Below, one piece after another: positions 44,889 through 53,374 of a DNA stretch of 63,616 nt (its first letter is position 1; each line of letters opens with the position of its first letter). The notes under the pieces were generated by a model. It had not been told where the DNA came from. It was given only the letters and a program-made list of their open reading frames with translations, and did no database searches. Source of the DNA: Alistipes sp. CAG:514 (lineage in GTDB: Bacteria; Bacteroidota; Bacteroidia; Bacteroidales; UBA932); the NCBI GenBank assembly GCA_000431015.1, contig HF986093.1:1-63616 (forward strand), written 5' to 3'. Made by a program: the position numbers and the translations under genes.

Positions 44889-47516
44889 TCAGAGCCTCTT
44901 CTTAAGATGATGCTTGCCTGACTTTAGTTCCGATGAGGAGCCGTCAGGCAAGACTACCGTGGCGGTGCTTCCCGCAGGCACACACACTGTCATGGAGAAT
45001 TTGTCGCCGTCGAGTTTCCAGTCCACGGAAATACGGCCGTACGGGGTGTCCTTCGAGGCTTTCACCCAGTCAATACCTTCAACCATCTGCGGCTCGATTC
45101 TGACATGGCTGTAACCTGGACGCGAGGAATCCGGAACAATGCCTGCCAAAGCCTGGTAAAACCACAAGCCGATGGCGTTATAACAATTATGAATATGGCT
45201 GCGCTCCCCGTCCCAATGCTCCCAGGTAAGCGTGGCGCCATTATCTATCATATAAAGATAGCCGGGATATTCACGCTTCTTAAGCATCTGGTACATAAAA
45301 TCCGCCTCATGTTCCCTTACTGCCCATTTTGAAAGGACGGGAACTCCCACGAGCCCGGTTGCGAGGTGCCCTTTGAATGTCTCGGCTGTACGTTTCTTCA
45401 TCGAGGACACCACATCACGCACGCAAGACTGAGGAACAGCCCCCACCAGCATAGGGTAAGCCATGTCTATTTGGGTGGCAGTCGCATAGGTGTTGTCAGA
45501 AGGATTGAAGAATGTCTTGTGGATGAGATCGTTCTGCCTCTCGTGCTTTTCGCGGAACCTTCCGGAATCCTCCTCATTGCCGAGGACGTCCGCGATTCGC
45601 GACATAAGGTCGTAACTCTCGGAAAGCACACAGTTGCCGACAAGATCTACGGAGCGAGGGTCTGTCTGGTTGATTCCCTTTGGAGTGGCCCAGTCTCCAA
45701 GATACCAGTTTCTGTACTCTGTCCCTCCCCAGTCCTTGAGAAGACCATCCACACATTTGCTTTCCGCATAATCCAGCCACCTGCACATATTCGGATAATA
45801 CCTTTCCATAAGCCTTTCGTCTCCATAATTGAGCCATGTCTGCCATGAGGCGGCGATCATGAAAGCGCACCAGAAAGGCCCGCCACCGGCGGAATACGGA
45901 TTCGGCGCAGTGTGAGGCATGTCACCATTCTCTCTCTGGCAGTCCGCCCATGCCTGGATCCAGTTCATGTAAAGAGGAGAGACATCGAAAAGTGTCTGGA
46001 GGACAGGGGTGGAGGCATTGCCGTCACCGCCATAGCCCAATCTCTCAATCTGAGGGCAATCCACCATATAGCCGCCCAGAACAAGGGACGCCAGTGTCTC
46101 ATGTATCATGTTATAGATAGCATTCAGATCCTCATCAGAACATTCGAAATCCGCGCCGCCCTCAAAATCCGTCATGACAGGGCTGAGAGTAATGCTTTCA
46201 AGAGCCAACGGGGCTTCAAGTCCCTTTATCTTGAGATAGCGGTAGCCCTTATAGTTGAACTTGCTTGAAAAGACACCTCCGGACTTGCCGTTGCCGACAT
46301 AATAATCAGAGTACTCCCCGTCACGGAAGTCCGCATAGTCCTTAAGATAGTAATCCTCATAGTACAAGGCTATCTTCTTACCGTCTTCCACCACAGGCAT
46401 TACTACGTCTGTCTGACCCACAAAGTTTCTTCCCATGTCGTAGATGAAGCTGTCATCCCCTGCCCTATGGACAGAGACAGGATGGTGTCGAGACACCTTC
46501 GCATTGAGTTCACACATCTGAGGTGAAGCCGCATGATCCGGGATCCGAGCCACCGTCACCGGTCTCCAGTCCAGTCCGTCAAGGGTTTCCGCACTCAGAT
46601 CAGCAAGTGCGTTACGCGAATCCACTATCTCACCGCCCATCCTGTGCGGAAACCAGTCGCCGAACGTCCTTCTGTCGCTTTCCGCAGCCATCCAGCCGCC
46701 ATCAGTGACAGCCAAGACATCGTGCCCGCCGTGTCTGACGAAATCAAGCTGGGCTCTCACATAGGGGCCGCCAGGCACAACCTGCCAGGAATGAGTCTGG
46801 TACCAACCTTTGCCAAGCCAGAGAACCAAGTCATTCTCCCCTGCCCTCATCAAATCCGTCACATCGTAAGTAACAATCAGCGATCTCTTTCCGAACTGGC
46901 TCACGGCAGGGGTAAGGACAGCGTCAGACACGGCTGTTCCGTTAACGAAGGCCTCATGATAGCCTAAAGAATTCACCTGTAGCAGCACACGTCCGTCATC
47001 AGAAGGATGATAGTCAATTCTCCTCCTAAGTAAAGGAGCCGACTCCGAGTCCTTGTCTTCCTGCACCGCTCCGATGAAACAAGCCGACGCTTCCCAATCA
47101 CCTGCATCCAGAAGGCCGATCCCGAAACTTGCGGTCTCGCTCCAATCAGAGACTTTGCCATCCTGGTTCCAGACACGGACTTTCCAATAACCGAAGTCAC
47201 GAGACTCCAGAGGGTGTCCGGCATATTCCACTCCAAAAGGAACCGAGGCCACGACTTTGCCGGAATTCCAGAGATCCGCATCATTTTCATTAAGCGATGC
47301 CTCGTCAGACGCCACTATCAGCTGATAGGCAGACATTGAGGTTCCTTCCTCCGTAGACTTGAGCCTCCAGCTGAAATGCGGCCTCACATTGTCGATGGCA
47401 AGAGGATCCTCAAGAGACTCGCATCTCAAGCCATAGACCTCAACAACCGGTTCGCAAGCTATAAAAGAACCGCACATCACCGCCAAAAGCAGAAAAATGT
47501 AAAATCTGTATTTCAT
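44889..47516 (-). CDS. GH78-type alpha-L-rhamnosidase lipoprotein
   Basis: An 875-residue exported glycosidase. The signal peptide ends with a lipobox (SFIAC at residues 17-21), so the enzyme is anchored to a membrane. An N-terminal fibronectin-like/beta domain (about 25-130; PLAIDNVRPHFSWRLKSTEE) and a second beta-sandwich (about 150-330) precede the (alpha/alpha)6 catalytic barrel (about 430-780). Segments VDCPQIERLGYGGDGNAST, DWGGTEYRNWYLGDWATP and NGATLTWEHWDGE are family features and hold the acidic catalytic residues. It removes alpha-L-rhamnose from plant polymers or flavonoid glycosides. A -7-like TAACTTTG lies on the minus strand near 47650. No rhamnose-pathway genes adjoin it. Confidence 0.9.
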   Translation of the reverse strand: MKYRFYIFLLLAVMCGSFIACEPVVEVYGLRCESLEDPLAIDNVRPHFSWRLKSTEEGTSMSAYQLIVASDEASLNENDADLWNSGKVVASVPFGVEYAGHPLESRDFGYWKVRVWNQDGKVSDWSETASFGIGLLDAGDWEASACFIGAVQEDKDSESAPLLRRRIDYHPSDDGRVLLQVNSLGYHEAFVNGTAVSDAVLTPAVSQFGKRSLIVTYDVTDLMRAGENDLVLWLGKGWYQTHSWQVVPGGPYVRAQLDFVRHGGHDVLAVTDGGWMAAESDRRTFGDWFPHRMGGEIVDSRNALADLSAETLDGLDWRPVTVARIPDHAASPQMCELNAKVSRHHPVSVHRAGDDSFIYDMGRNFVGQTDVVMPVVEDGKKIALYYEDYYLKDYADFRDGEYSDYYVGNGKSGGVFSSKFNYKGYRYLKIKGLEAPLALESITLSPVMTDFEGGADFECSDEDLNAIYNMIHETLASLVLGGYMVDCPQIERLGYGGDGNASTPVLQTLFDVSPLYMNWIQAWADCQRENGDMPHTAPNPYSAGGGPFWCAFMIAASWQTWLNYGDERLMERYYPNMCRWLDYAESKCVDGLLKDWGGTEYRNWYLGDWATPKGINQTDPRSVDLVGNCVLSESYDLMSRIADVLGNEEDSGRFREKHERQNDLIHKTFFNPSDNTYATATQIDMAYPMLVGAVPQSCVRDVVSSMKKRTAETFKGHLATGLVGVPVLSKWAVREHEADFMYQMLKKREYPGYLYMIDNGATLTWEHWDGERSHIHNCYNAIGLWFYQALAGIVPDSSRPGYSHVRIEPQMVEGIDWVKASKDTPYGRISVDWKLDGDKFSMTVCVPAGSTATVVLPDGSSSELKSGKHHLKKRL

Positions 47517-47691
47517 ATCCTGTTATTTCTTATTGACCGCCACCATAAAAAAGCTTCCCTCATCCTACTCTATTCTTACAAGGTCTTACAAGGCCAGAGA
47601 CAAGCACGGGATTATGCCCTCCGATGAACTCCCTGTCGATCGACAGTGACAAAGTTACGGAATATTTCCGTATGATGTGAGCGATGGCAGG
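47517..47691. other. Leader/promoter region of the GH78 gene
   Basis: No gene. It contains the palindrome CTGTCGATCGACAG (near 47632-47645) and a small hairpin TACGGAA/TTCCGTA (near 47657-47672). The minus-strand -7-like TAACTTTG overlaps the second, so these could be operator sites for GH78. Inference only. Confidence 0.35.
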
Positions 47692-47855
47692 TAAGTAAGC
47701 GTTAAAAAATAAGTTGGTAAAGATTTGGCGGTATTTTCGAGGATAGGTGTCTTTTGGAAGAAGGAGTGTGCCGGTGGCACATGACTGATGAGAAAAGACA
47801 TATAGACCGAAAAGACAATCAAATATTACCAAGTTCTTTTTTTAAGGATTACTAA
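47692..47855. repeat. Dispersed structured element, copy B (best-preserved copy)
   Basis: About 164 bp between GH78 and the divergent DPP11 gene. The left arm (47692-47722) and right arm (47826-47855) are inverted repeats with words TAAAAAATAAGTTGGTAA and its counterpart TTACCAAGTTCTTTTTTTAA. Inside are TTTTCGAGGATAG, stem arm GTGTCTTTT, GGAAGAAGGAGT, hairpin GTGCC-GGT-GGCAC (47768-47780), ATGACTGATGAG, stem arm AAAAGACAT and ATAGACCGAAAAG. TTTTCG pairs with CGAAAA as a further stem. The element would be in the 5' region of the DPP11 transcript, or contain its promoter. Confidence 0.72.
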
Positions 47856-47918
47856 ATGTGCCAAGGAAGTTTGCCAATCAGAATTTTATGCGGTAATTTA
47901 GGGGAAATTTTGAATATT

Positions 47919-50078
47919 ATGAATCAAAATAATAACCGCATGACAAACAAAAGATTTTTCAGGAACACTCTCGGCGCGGTGGTCGCAACCTTGTCGCTGG
48001 GAATCTTTACGGAAACCACAGCCTCCGCTGATGAGGGGATGTGGCTGCCGTCACTTATCGCAGAGCGCATCGGGGACATGCAGAGCAAAGGGTTCAAGCT
48101 CTCCGCCGAGGACATCTACAGCGTGAATCAGGCCTCTCTGAAGGATGCTGTCGTACTTTTCGGAAGCGGATGTACCGGTGAGGTCATTTCCCCCGAGGGA
48201 CTGCTTCTTACCAACCATCACTGCGGCTACGGTCAGATTCAAAGGCACAGCAGCGTGGAACACGACTATCTGCGTGACGGATTCTGGGCGATGAGCCGTG
48301 AGGAAGAGCTTCCGAACAAAGGACTCACAGTCAGCTTCCTGGAACGGATGGAGGATGTGACTTCAAGGATTCTCGAGGGATGCGCTCCTGGATTCAGCGA
48401 ATCTCAAAGGGACTCCGTGGTGAAAGCCAACTCCAAAAGCCTGATAAAGGAGGTGACCGCCGACGGGAAGGGACTTAAAGCCTCTGTCGAGTCGATATAT
48501 TACGGCAACCAGTATTTCCTTTTCCTCTACCGCGTGTACCGCGACATCCGCCTGGTAGGAGCGCCGCCTTCGTCAATCGGAAAGTTCGGAGGGGACACCG
48601 ACAACTGGATGTGGCCGCGCCACACAGGAGACTTTTCCATCTTCCGCATCTATGCCGACAAGGACAACAATCCTGCGGAATATTCAAAGGACAACATCCC
48701 CTACACCCCTAAGAGGTTCTTCAGGATTTCTCTCGGAGGCGTCAGGGAAGGCGACTTCACATTCGTGTATGGATTTCCTGGGAAGACACAGGAGTACATC
48801 ATGTCGGAAGGCGTGAGATACGTGTCGGAGATTTCCGATCCCGCTAAGATCGCCCTGAGGACAATGAGGCTCGACGCACAGAGAAAATACATGTCCCAAA
48901 GCCAGAAGGTCAGGATCCAGTACTCCTCCAAGAACGCCGGCGTGGCCAACGCGTGGAAGAAATGGCAGGGAGAGATGAAGGGAATCAACCGCCTGGGCAC
49001 TGTCGCCGCGAAGCAGGAATATGAGAGGAGATTTGCCCGCTGGGCCCAAGGGACGGAATACAGTTCCATCCTTCCGCGCCTGGATTCATTGTATAAGGCA
49101 TTGGAGCCATATTCATTCGCCAAGGAATATTACAACGAGACAGCGGCCACGGTGGAGCTTTGCAGGTTCGCGGCATCGGCGGCGAAGGAAATTGCCGGCG
49201 GCGGCAAGGGAAAGGCAGCATCCATGTCCGAGTCATTCTTCAAGGACTATTATCTTCCTATAGACAAAGAATCCTTTGTGTCCGTCATGGGCGCTTTCAT
49301 CAACGATGTCCCGGAAGAGTCTCATCCTGAATATCTTAAAGAAGAGTTAGCAAAGTTCGGAAGCGTAAGCGGCTGGGCGGACGCCCTGTTCGGCGGATCG
49401 CTTTTCGCTGATGCTGAAAAGGTCGCGAAGCTTGAGGCTTCGGATTCCGCCGCCATGTACGCCGACCCTGCGGTAAGGTTCGCGAATGAGTTCAGGAAAT
49501 GGTACACAAGCGATGTGTATCCTTCCGAAAAGCGTCTGAGCCAGGAGATTACACTCCTTTACAGGGATTACATGAGAGGACAGATGGAGTTTGAACCTGA
49601 AAAGGCTTTCTACCCGGACGCGAACCTCACCTTGAGAGTGGCTTACGGAAACATCGGCGGCTACTCCCCTGCGGACGGGGCCTACTACAAGCCGCTTTCC
49701 ACCCTTGAGGGAATAATGGAAAAGGACAATCCTGAGATTTTCGACTATAACATTCCTCAGAGACTGCGCGACATCTATGCAGCGAAGGACTATGGAAGAT
49801 GGGCGATCCCCGGAGCAAATGGAATGCAGACCGTCCCTGTCTGCTTCATCGCCACCAACCACACTTCAGGAGGCAACTCGGGAAGCCCTGTAATAAATGA
49901 GGACGGCAACCTGATAGGCATCAACTTTGACCGCGTCTGGGAAGGCACGATGAGTGACATCGCCTTCGACCCGGACTACTGCCGCAACATCTCGCTTGAC
50001 ATCCGCTATGTCCTGTTCACGATAGACAAGCTCGCCGGCGCCGGCCACCTGCTGGACGAGATGGTCTTCGCGAAGTAG
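47919..50078 (+). CDS. S46-family dipeptidyl peptidase, DPP11 type (Asp/Glu-specific)
   Basis: A 719-residue periplasmic exopeptidase that cuts dipeptides from N-termini in amino-acid-fermenting Bacteroidetes. The signal peptide ends near ASA-DEGMW. The chymotrypsin-like triad is His in LLTNHHCGYGQ, Asp in GGDTDNWMWPRHTGDFS and Ser in SGGNSGSPV. Eighteen residues after that Ser lies Arg of NFDRVWEGTMSD. In characterised DPP11 the Arg at this position selects Asp/Glu at P1, while DPP7 has Gly. So DPP11 specificity is predicted from a visible residue. The ATG at 47919 gives a proper signal peptide; the frame extends to 47856. A structured repeat lies just upstream. Confidence 0.92.
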   Translation: MNQNNNRMTNKRFFRNTLGAVVATLSLGIFTETTASADEGMWLPSLIAERIGDMQSKGFKLSAEDIYSVNQASLKDAVVLFGSGCTGEVISPEGLLLTNHHCGYGQIQRHSSVEHDYLRDGFWAMSREEELPNKGLTVSFLERMEDVTSRILEGCAPGFSESQRDSVVKANSKSLIKEVTADGKGLKASVESIYYGNQYFLFLYRVYRDIRLVGAPPSSIGKFGGDTDNWMWPRHTGDFSIFRIYADKDNNPAEYSKDNIPYTPKRFFRISLGGVREGDFTFVYGFPGKTQEYIMSEGVRYVSEISDPAKIALRTMRLDAQRKYMSQSQKVRIQYSSKNAGVANAWKKWQGEMKGINRLGTVAAKQEYERRFARWAQGTEYSSILPRLDSLYKALEPYSFAKEYYNETAATVELCRFAASAAKEIAGGGKGKAASMSESFFKDYYLPIDKESFVSVMGAFINDVPEESHPEYLKEELAKFGSVSGWADALFGGSLFADAEKVAKLEASDSAAMYADPAVRFANEFRKWYTSDVYPSEKRLSQEITLLYRDYMRGQMEFEPEKAFYPDANLTLRVAYGNIGGYSPADGAYYKPLSTLEGIMEKDNPEIFDYNIPQRLRDIYAAKDYGRWAIPGANGMQTVPVCFIATNHTSGGNSGSPVINEDGNLIGINFDRVWEGTMSDIAFDPDYCRNISLDIRYVLFTIDKLAGAGHLLDEMVFAK

Positions 50079-50104
50079 AGGGACGGATCCGATCAGTGAA
50101 CAGC

Positions 50105-50746
50105 TTATCGAATATACCCATGCCTTATCAGGTCTTCTCTTGATCTGACGGGGAATGTGTAACCGTCACGGAGCAGGAACAAGTTGTCTGAAACCTGAAT
50201 GATCGCTTCGTACAAATGGTCAGATACGATGATCCCTTTATTTGCTTTCTCCTCCCGGATCAGCGACTGCATCTTCTCGACATGAATAGGGGCGATGTTG
50301 GAGAAAGGTTCGTCCAGGATGCAGAAATCAGAGGGTGACTTGATGATGATGAACATTTCAGCGACACGAGCCTCGCCACCCGATAATTCCCGAAACTGTT
50401 TCTTCTGAAAGGTATGGAACTTGGGATCAAACGACACCAAGCCGTCATATTCAACATCATACAGTCTGAAGGCTTCGTCCAAGGTCATCCTCGGCGGCAT
50501 GAAGAGATTCTGCGGAAGGTACTTGACCCTGTCGCCGATATGCCCATAGTCAGTACTTTGCTCATCGTTGAACCTTACGAAGATGTTCTGTGGCTTTATG
50601 CCTCCCATAATACATTTGAACAGGCACGATTTTCCCGTACCGTTCCTCCCCAGGACACCCGTCACCTTGCCGCGTTCCGATGTGACGAAAGCGCTTTGAA
50701 GCACCGTTAGTTTTCCGAATTCAAGGTGCACGCTGTCAACAAGCAT
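50105..50746 (-). CDS. ABC transporter ATP-binding protein
   Basis: A 213-residue ABC ATPase. Walker A is LGRNGTGKSC, the signature LSGGEARVAEM and Walker B FCILDEPFSN; the H-loop is in IIVSDHLYEAI. The short length means no extra domains. Its start at 50746 lies just past the stop codon (50757) of the small membrane-protein gene upstream, although in-frame Met codons at 50770 and 50779 would overlap it. Together with that gene and the Sel1-like gene it makes a compact three-gene cassette. The ATPase belongs to the class of Bacteroidetes ABC proteins with only a small membrane partner. Substrate unknown. Confidence 0.88.
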   Translation of the reverse strand: MLVDSVHLEFGKLTVLQSAFVTSERGKVTGVLGRNGTGKSCLFKCIMGGIKPQNIFVRFNDEQSTDYGHIGDRVKYLPQNLFMPPRMTLDEAFRLYDVEYDGLVSFDPKFHTFQKKQFRELSGGEARVAEMFIIIKSPSDFCILDEPFSNIAPIHVEKMQSLIREEKANKGIIVSDHLYEAIIQVSDNLFLLRDGYTFPVRSREDLIRHGYIR

Positions 50747-50756
50747 TCTATTTATC

Positions 50757-51101
50757 CTATCTGATGACATTGCCAACACATATTGAAAAGGTTAATAGCG
50801 CGACGAAGACCACGAAATCAACAACAAACGGAATAGAATAATATTCAGTTCTGCTGATCCCCAGATTCAGATAGAAATAGATGGTCTGCCCTCTCTGGAA
50901 GGACTTGAACAAATACCAGATGACAGGGATAAACAGCAGCTTCAGCAGAACGAATGTGGGAGTCAAGGTAGGATCAAAGACGCACAGTCCGGCAGCGGTG
51001 AATGAATATGCCGCTGACACAAGGTACACCGCTTTGGCATACCGGGCCGACAACTTGATTTTTCGGAAGATATTCATAGATCCATCAATAAAGTTACGCA
51101 T
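50757..51101 (-). CDS. Small membrane protein, likely partner of the ABC ATPase
   Basis: A 114-residue protein with hydrophobic stretches at about residues 25-45, 47-67 and 90-112, so three to four membrane helices. It starts inside the last codons of the Sel1-like gene (8-bp overlap) and ends 11 bp before the ATPase start. This tight packing suggests a translationally coupled operon. There is no resemblance to a standard permease, and the protein is too small to be a full ABC transmembrane domain. A longer upstream extension of the frame is a shadow of the neighbour. Family not recognised. Confidence 0.65.
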   Translation of the reverse strand: MRNFIDGSMNIFRKIKLSARYAKAVYLVSAAYSFTAAGLCVFDPTLTPTFVLLKLLFIPVIWYLFKSFQRGQTIYFYLNLGISRTEYYSIPFVVDFVVFVALLTFSICVGNVIR

Positions 51102-51453
51102 AGGCATCAAAACGACCGTCGTCGTCCGGATAGTCATCTTCATCAGAATCAACATCCTCGTCATCAGCATCAAAGGCAGGAATATGGACTTTCTCCATTT
51201 CAGACGCGTATTTTGTGAGACATCCTTCTGTGTAAGCAGCGACGGCATCCGACTGTCCTTGGGCATACGCCTTCTGAAGATACTCAAAAGCGCGGTCTCC
51301 CCCATCCTCCTCCGGACGTACCACATACAAATATCGTCCTAAACCATATCGGGCATCCCGGTCTCCCCCATCCTCCATCTGACGGATTCTGTCAATCGTC
51401 GGCCCGTCCAACTTTAACAATTTGTAACGAATCTGGAAATCTTCTTTATTCAT
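51094..51453 (-). CDS. Sel1-like repeat protein with acidic tail
   Basis: A 119-residue cytoplasmic protein. Residues 30-75 resemble one and a half Sel1-like repeats (DARYGLGRYLYVVRPEEDGG, then AFEYLQKAYAQGQSDAVAAY). The last 25 residues are very acidic (DADDEDVDSDEDDYPDDDG). Such proteins often act as small adaptors. It is the first gene of the cassette that continues with a membrane protein and an ABC ATPase. No function can be assigned. Confidence 0.7.
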   Translation of the reverse strand: MNKEDFQIRYKLLKLDGPTIDRIRQMEDGGDRDARYGLGRYLYVVRPEEDGGDRAFEYLQKAYAQGQSDAVAAYTEGCLTKYASEMEKVHIPAFDADDEDVDSDEDDYPDDDGRFDAYA

Positions 51454-51661
51454 AGTCAATCGAAAAATACTCTTGGGTTAATCTCGGCCGGCGTTCGCCA
51501 TTCAGTTCCTCATTCCGCAAGCAAGGTTTTCTTCTTGCTCCACTTAAACGATTACGTTTTCAAATGCCGCCGCCCATTCTATCGGATCCACTTTCAAATA
51601 CTTTCTGCTATTCATTATCAATCATCTGCAAATTTAAGAGTTTTCGGGGAATAACCTATAA

Positions 51662-51826
51662 TTTGTTTTTGAGGCTCACCTGCAAATATCCTATCTTACC
51701 AAAGTCCGTGAACTCCTTGAATCTCATCCTGATGCTGCGACATTCGGCGCACAACTTAAAGCCGCATATCCGACCCTGCCTGGCGCAGAAGGTGTAGATG
51801 CTCTTGCACAGGCACTTTGCAAATAG
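51662..51826 (+). pseudogene. C-terminal gene fragment (unidentified)
   Basis: A plus-strand frame without a start codon, opening after a TAA at 51659, ends at TAG 51824-51826. It encodes a well-formed protein tail (LTKVRELLESHPDAATFGAQ, then LKAAYPTLPGAEGVDALAQA). It looks like the last 55 residues of an ordinary gene whose 5' part is lost. Such tails occur on some Bacteroidales hydrolases, but I cannot name the family with confidence. Confidence 0.5.
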
Positions 51827-51917
51827 TATTTTGAAATACTATTGTCGGTCGTTTCTCTTCAGAAGCGGCCGATTCGTCGTGAATTTATGTTACTTTTGCA
51901 GAGGAATACGCAAATTT

Positions 51918-52280
51918 ATGGATAGATAGACAATTCAGGATGCGACCTTTCCCAAATGTCCCATCCGCAACATACTCACCCGCATCGGCGATAAATGGGC
52001 AATGTTAGTTCTATATACTCTTGAACAGCATGGTACATTGCGGTTCAATGACATGTACCGCCGCATCCCTGACATTTCTCAAAAAATGCTGACCGCCACG
52101 CTCAAGACACTCACAGAATATGGTCTAATTTTCAGAAAGTTATACCCGGCGGTCCCTCCCAAAGTAGAATATTCATTGACAGACCGCGGGCGCAGCCTCC
52201 TTCCCCACCTTGATGCCCTGATTTCGTGGACAATCGAGAATTTCGATGGCATAATTTCAAATAGGGCCAATTCCAACTAA
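51918..52280 (+). pseudogene. HxlR-family transcriptional regulator interrupted by an in-frame TAG
   Basis: The frame starts ATG GAT AGA TAG at 51918 and, after the TAG at 51927, continues as DATFPKCPIRNILTRIGDKW, the standard HxlR N-terminus with its redox-type Cys. It goes on with MLVLYTLEQHGTLRFNDMYR, PDISQKMLTATLKTLTEYGL and YSLTDRGRSLLPHLDALISW to a stop at 52278-52280. No ATG, GTG or TTG lies between the TAG and the conserved core; the next ATG is at 52002, inside helix 1. So translation of a full HxlR is blocked unless a rare start codon or readthrough is used. A one-base change (CAG to TAG) would explain it. Confidence 0.8.
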
Positions 52281-52397
52281 CGCCTTGACGCGTTTCGGTA
52301 CTTTCTCTTCCAGAAAGGCAGGATATTACTATGGATAAACACTCTACAGGAATGTTGTAGTATCACTTGAATTCATTTCAAATAAAGCATTAGAACA

Positions 52398-52831
52398 ATG
52401 ACCTACGAGGAATATTTGGCGGACAATCAGCGCTTGCGGAAACGAATCATAGAATTGGAACAAAGCGCCGTTTTCATACACAGAAGGATACCGCCAGAAT
52501 ATGTGCGGAAGAGAACATGATTCCCCAGTTGGCCGAGTGTTTGTCTTGGAATAATGACTACGACGGTGAATGTTATATGGTTTTGGCTAAATATGGCAAT
52601 CTGCTGGATTCGTCCACAAGGCGTAAGATCGTTGAAGGGCATATTGACCACATCCGAACGAGAGCCATCCCGGCAGATAGCCGTAAATATTGTTATATCG
52701 TCAGCAATATGAAAGCTCTACGGGATTCGTGTGATGAGGGGCGAACCGCGGTAAATGAACTAATTGAAGAGTTCAGGGTACAATATCGTCGAAGACCATC
52801 AATGATGAGCGAGCTGGATAAGCTTTGTTGA
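52398..52831 (+). pseudogene. Unidentified gene, probably frameshifted near its 5' end
   Basis: One frame starts MTYEEYLADNQRLRKRIIEL at 52398 and stops at about 52520. A second frame, open through this region, continues KDTARICAEENMIPQLAECL and runs to 52831 (ending SMMSELDKLC). The second frame has an ATG at 52517 that would give a 104-residue product. The charged start and the continuation look like two parts of one helical protein separated by an indel. Family not recognised. Alternatively these are two overlapping small genes. Confidence 0.5.
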
Positions 52832-52916
52832 CTGAATATACGCTTGCCCGTATTCATGCTCATCCGATTATTTTTGTATCTTTATCCGTGTGTTTAATAG
52901 ATAATTCACAATCAGT

Positions 52917-53312
52917 ATGAGAACTGCAAATAGGCTTTTGTATCTACTTGTTTCCTTTCTGCTCGGATACAATTGGGCATATTCACAGACACAGGCAGAT
53001 GTTAGAATGGGTGAAATTCTGAATAGTGGTGACTTGTTTCTATTGAAAGAAGAATATCCGAATCTGAAAGACTCCGTAAGTGTGAAGATGCTTGATTTTA
53101 TGGTGGAGGCTCAGTTTGGTATCGATTTCAACAGATTGGAAAATGCCGCTGTGGTTCTCGACAGAGGCCAGCACATTTATATTCCTGTGGAAGTAAATGG
53201 CGCAACGAAAAGTTATATTTTCGACACTGGCTGTTCTTTTGGCAATTTCGTCTCGGAGAAGTACGCGGAAGAGGTTGGTTTGAAGATTGCGGCGGATTCT
53301 GCCGGGCAGTAA
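52917..53312 (+). pseudogene. Truncated retropepsin-like aspartyl protease
   Basis: A 131-residue product with a signal peptide (LLYLLVSFLLGYNWAYS) and, at residues 95-120, IPVEVNGATKSYIFDTGCSF. This is the active-site region of Bacteroidales exported aspartyl proteases, where DTGA(S) is usual; here it is DTGCS. The frame ends a few residues later (KIAADSAGQ), whereas family members have about 300-400 residues with a second DTG-containing half or a PDZ domain. It is therefore a 5' remnant. The 3' part is replaced by the promoter of the next operon 60 bp away. Confidence 0.65.
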
Positions 53313-53337
53313 AACTGAACAAAAAACAACACCGGAT

Positions 53338-53370
53338 TGTTTCTTTTTCATGAAAAAAAATTATATTTGT
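53338..53370 (+). promoter_or_regulatory. Promoter for the peptidase-TonB receptor operon
   Basis: TATATTTG at 53363-53370 fits the -7 consensus and lies 4 bp before the first start codon. TTG at 53338-53340 is 22 bases upstream, slightly longer than the usual spacing. The leader would be very short, or the true ATG lies further in. Confidence 0.45.
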
Positions 53371-53374
53371 CATT

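Noticed and set aside
51564..51797. 77-codon plus-strand frame
   Set aside because: The neighbouring frame has clear protein-like sequence (fragment 51662-51826), so this one is a shadow.
51918..51929. Recoding of TAG as an amino acid in this organism
   Set aside because: Other intact genes here end in TAG (for example ettA and the DUF4876-like lipoprotein gene), so TAG acts as a stop.
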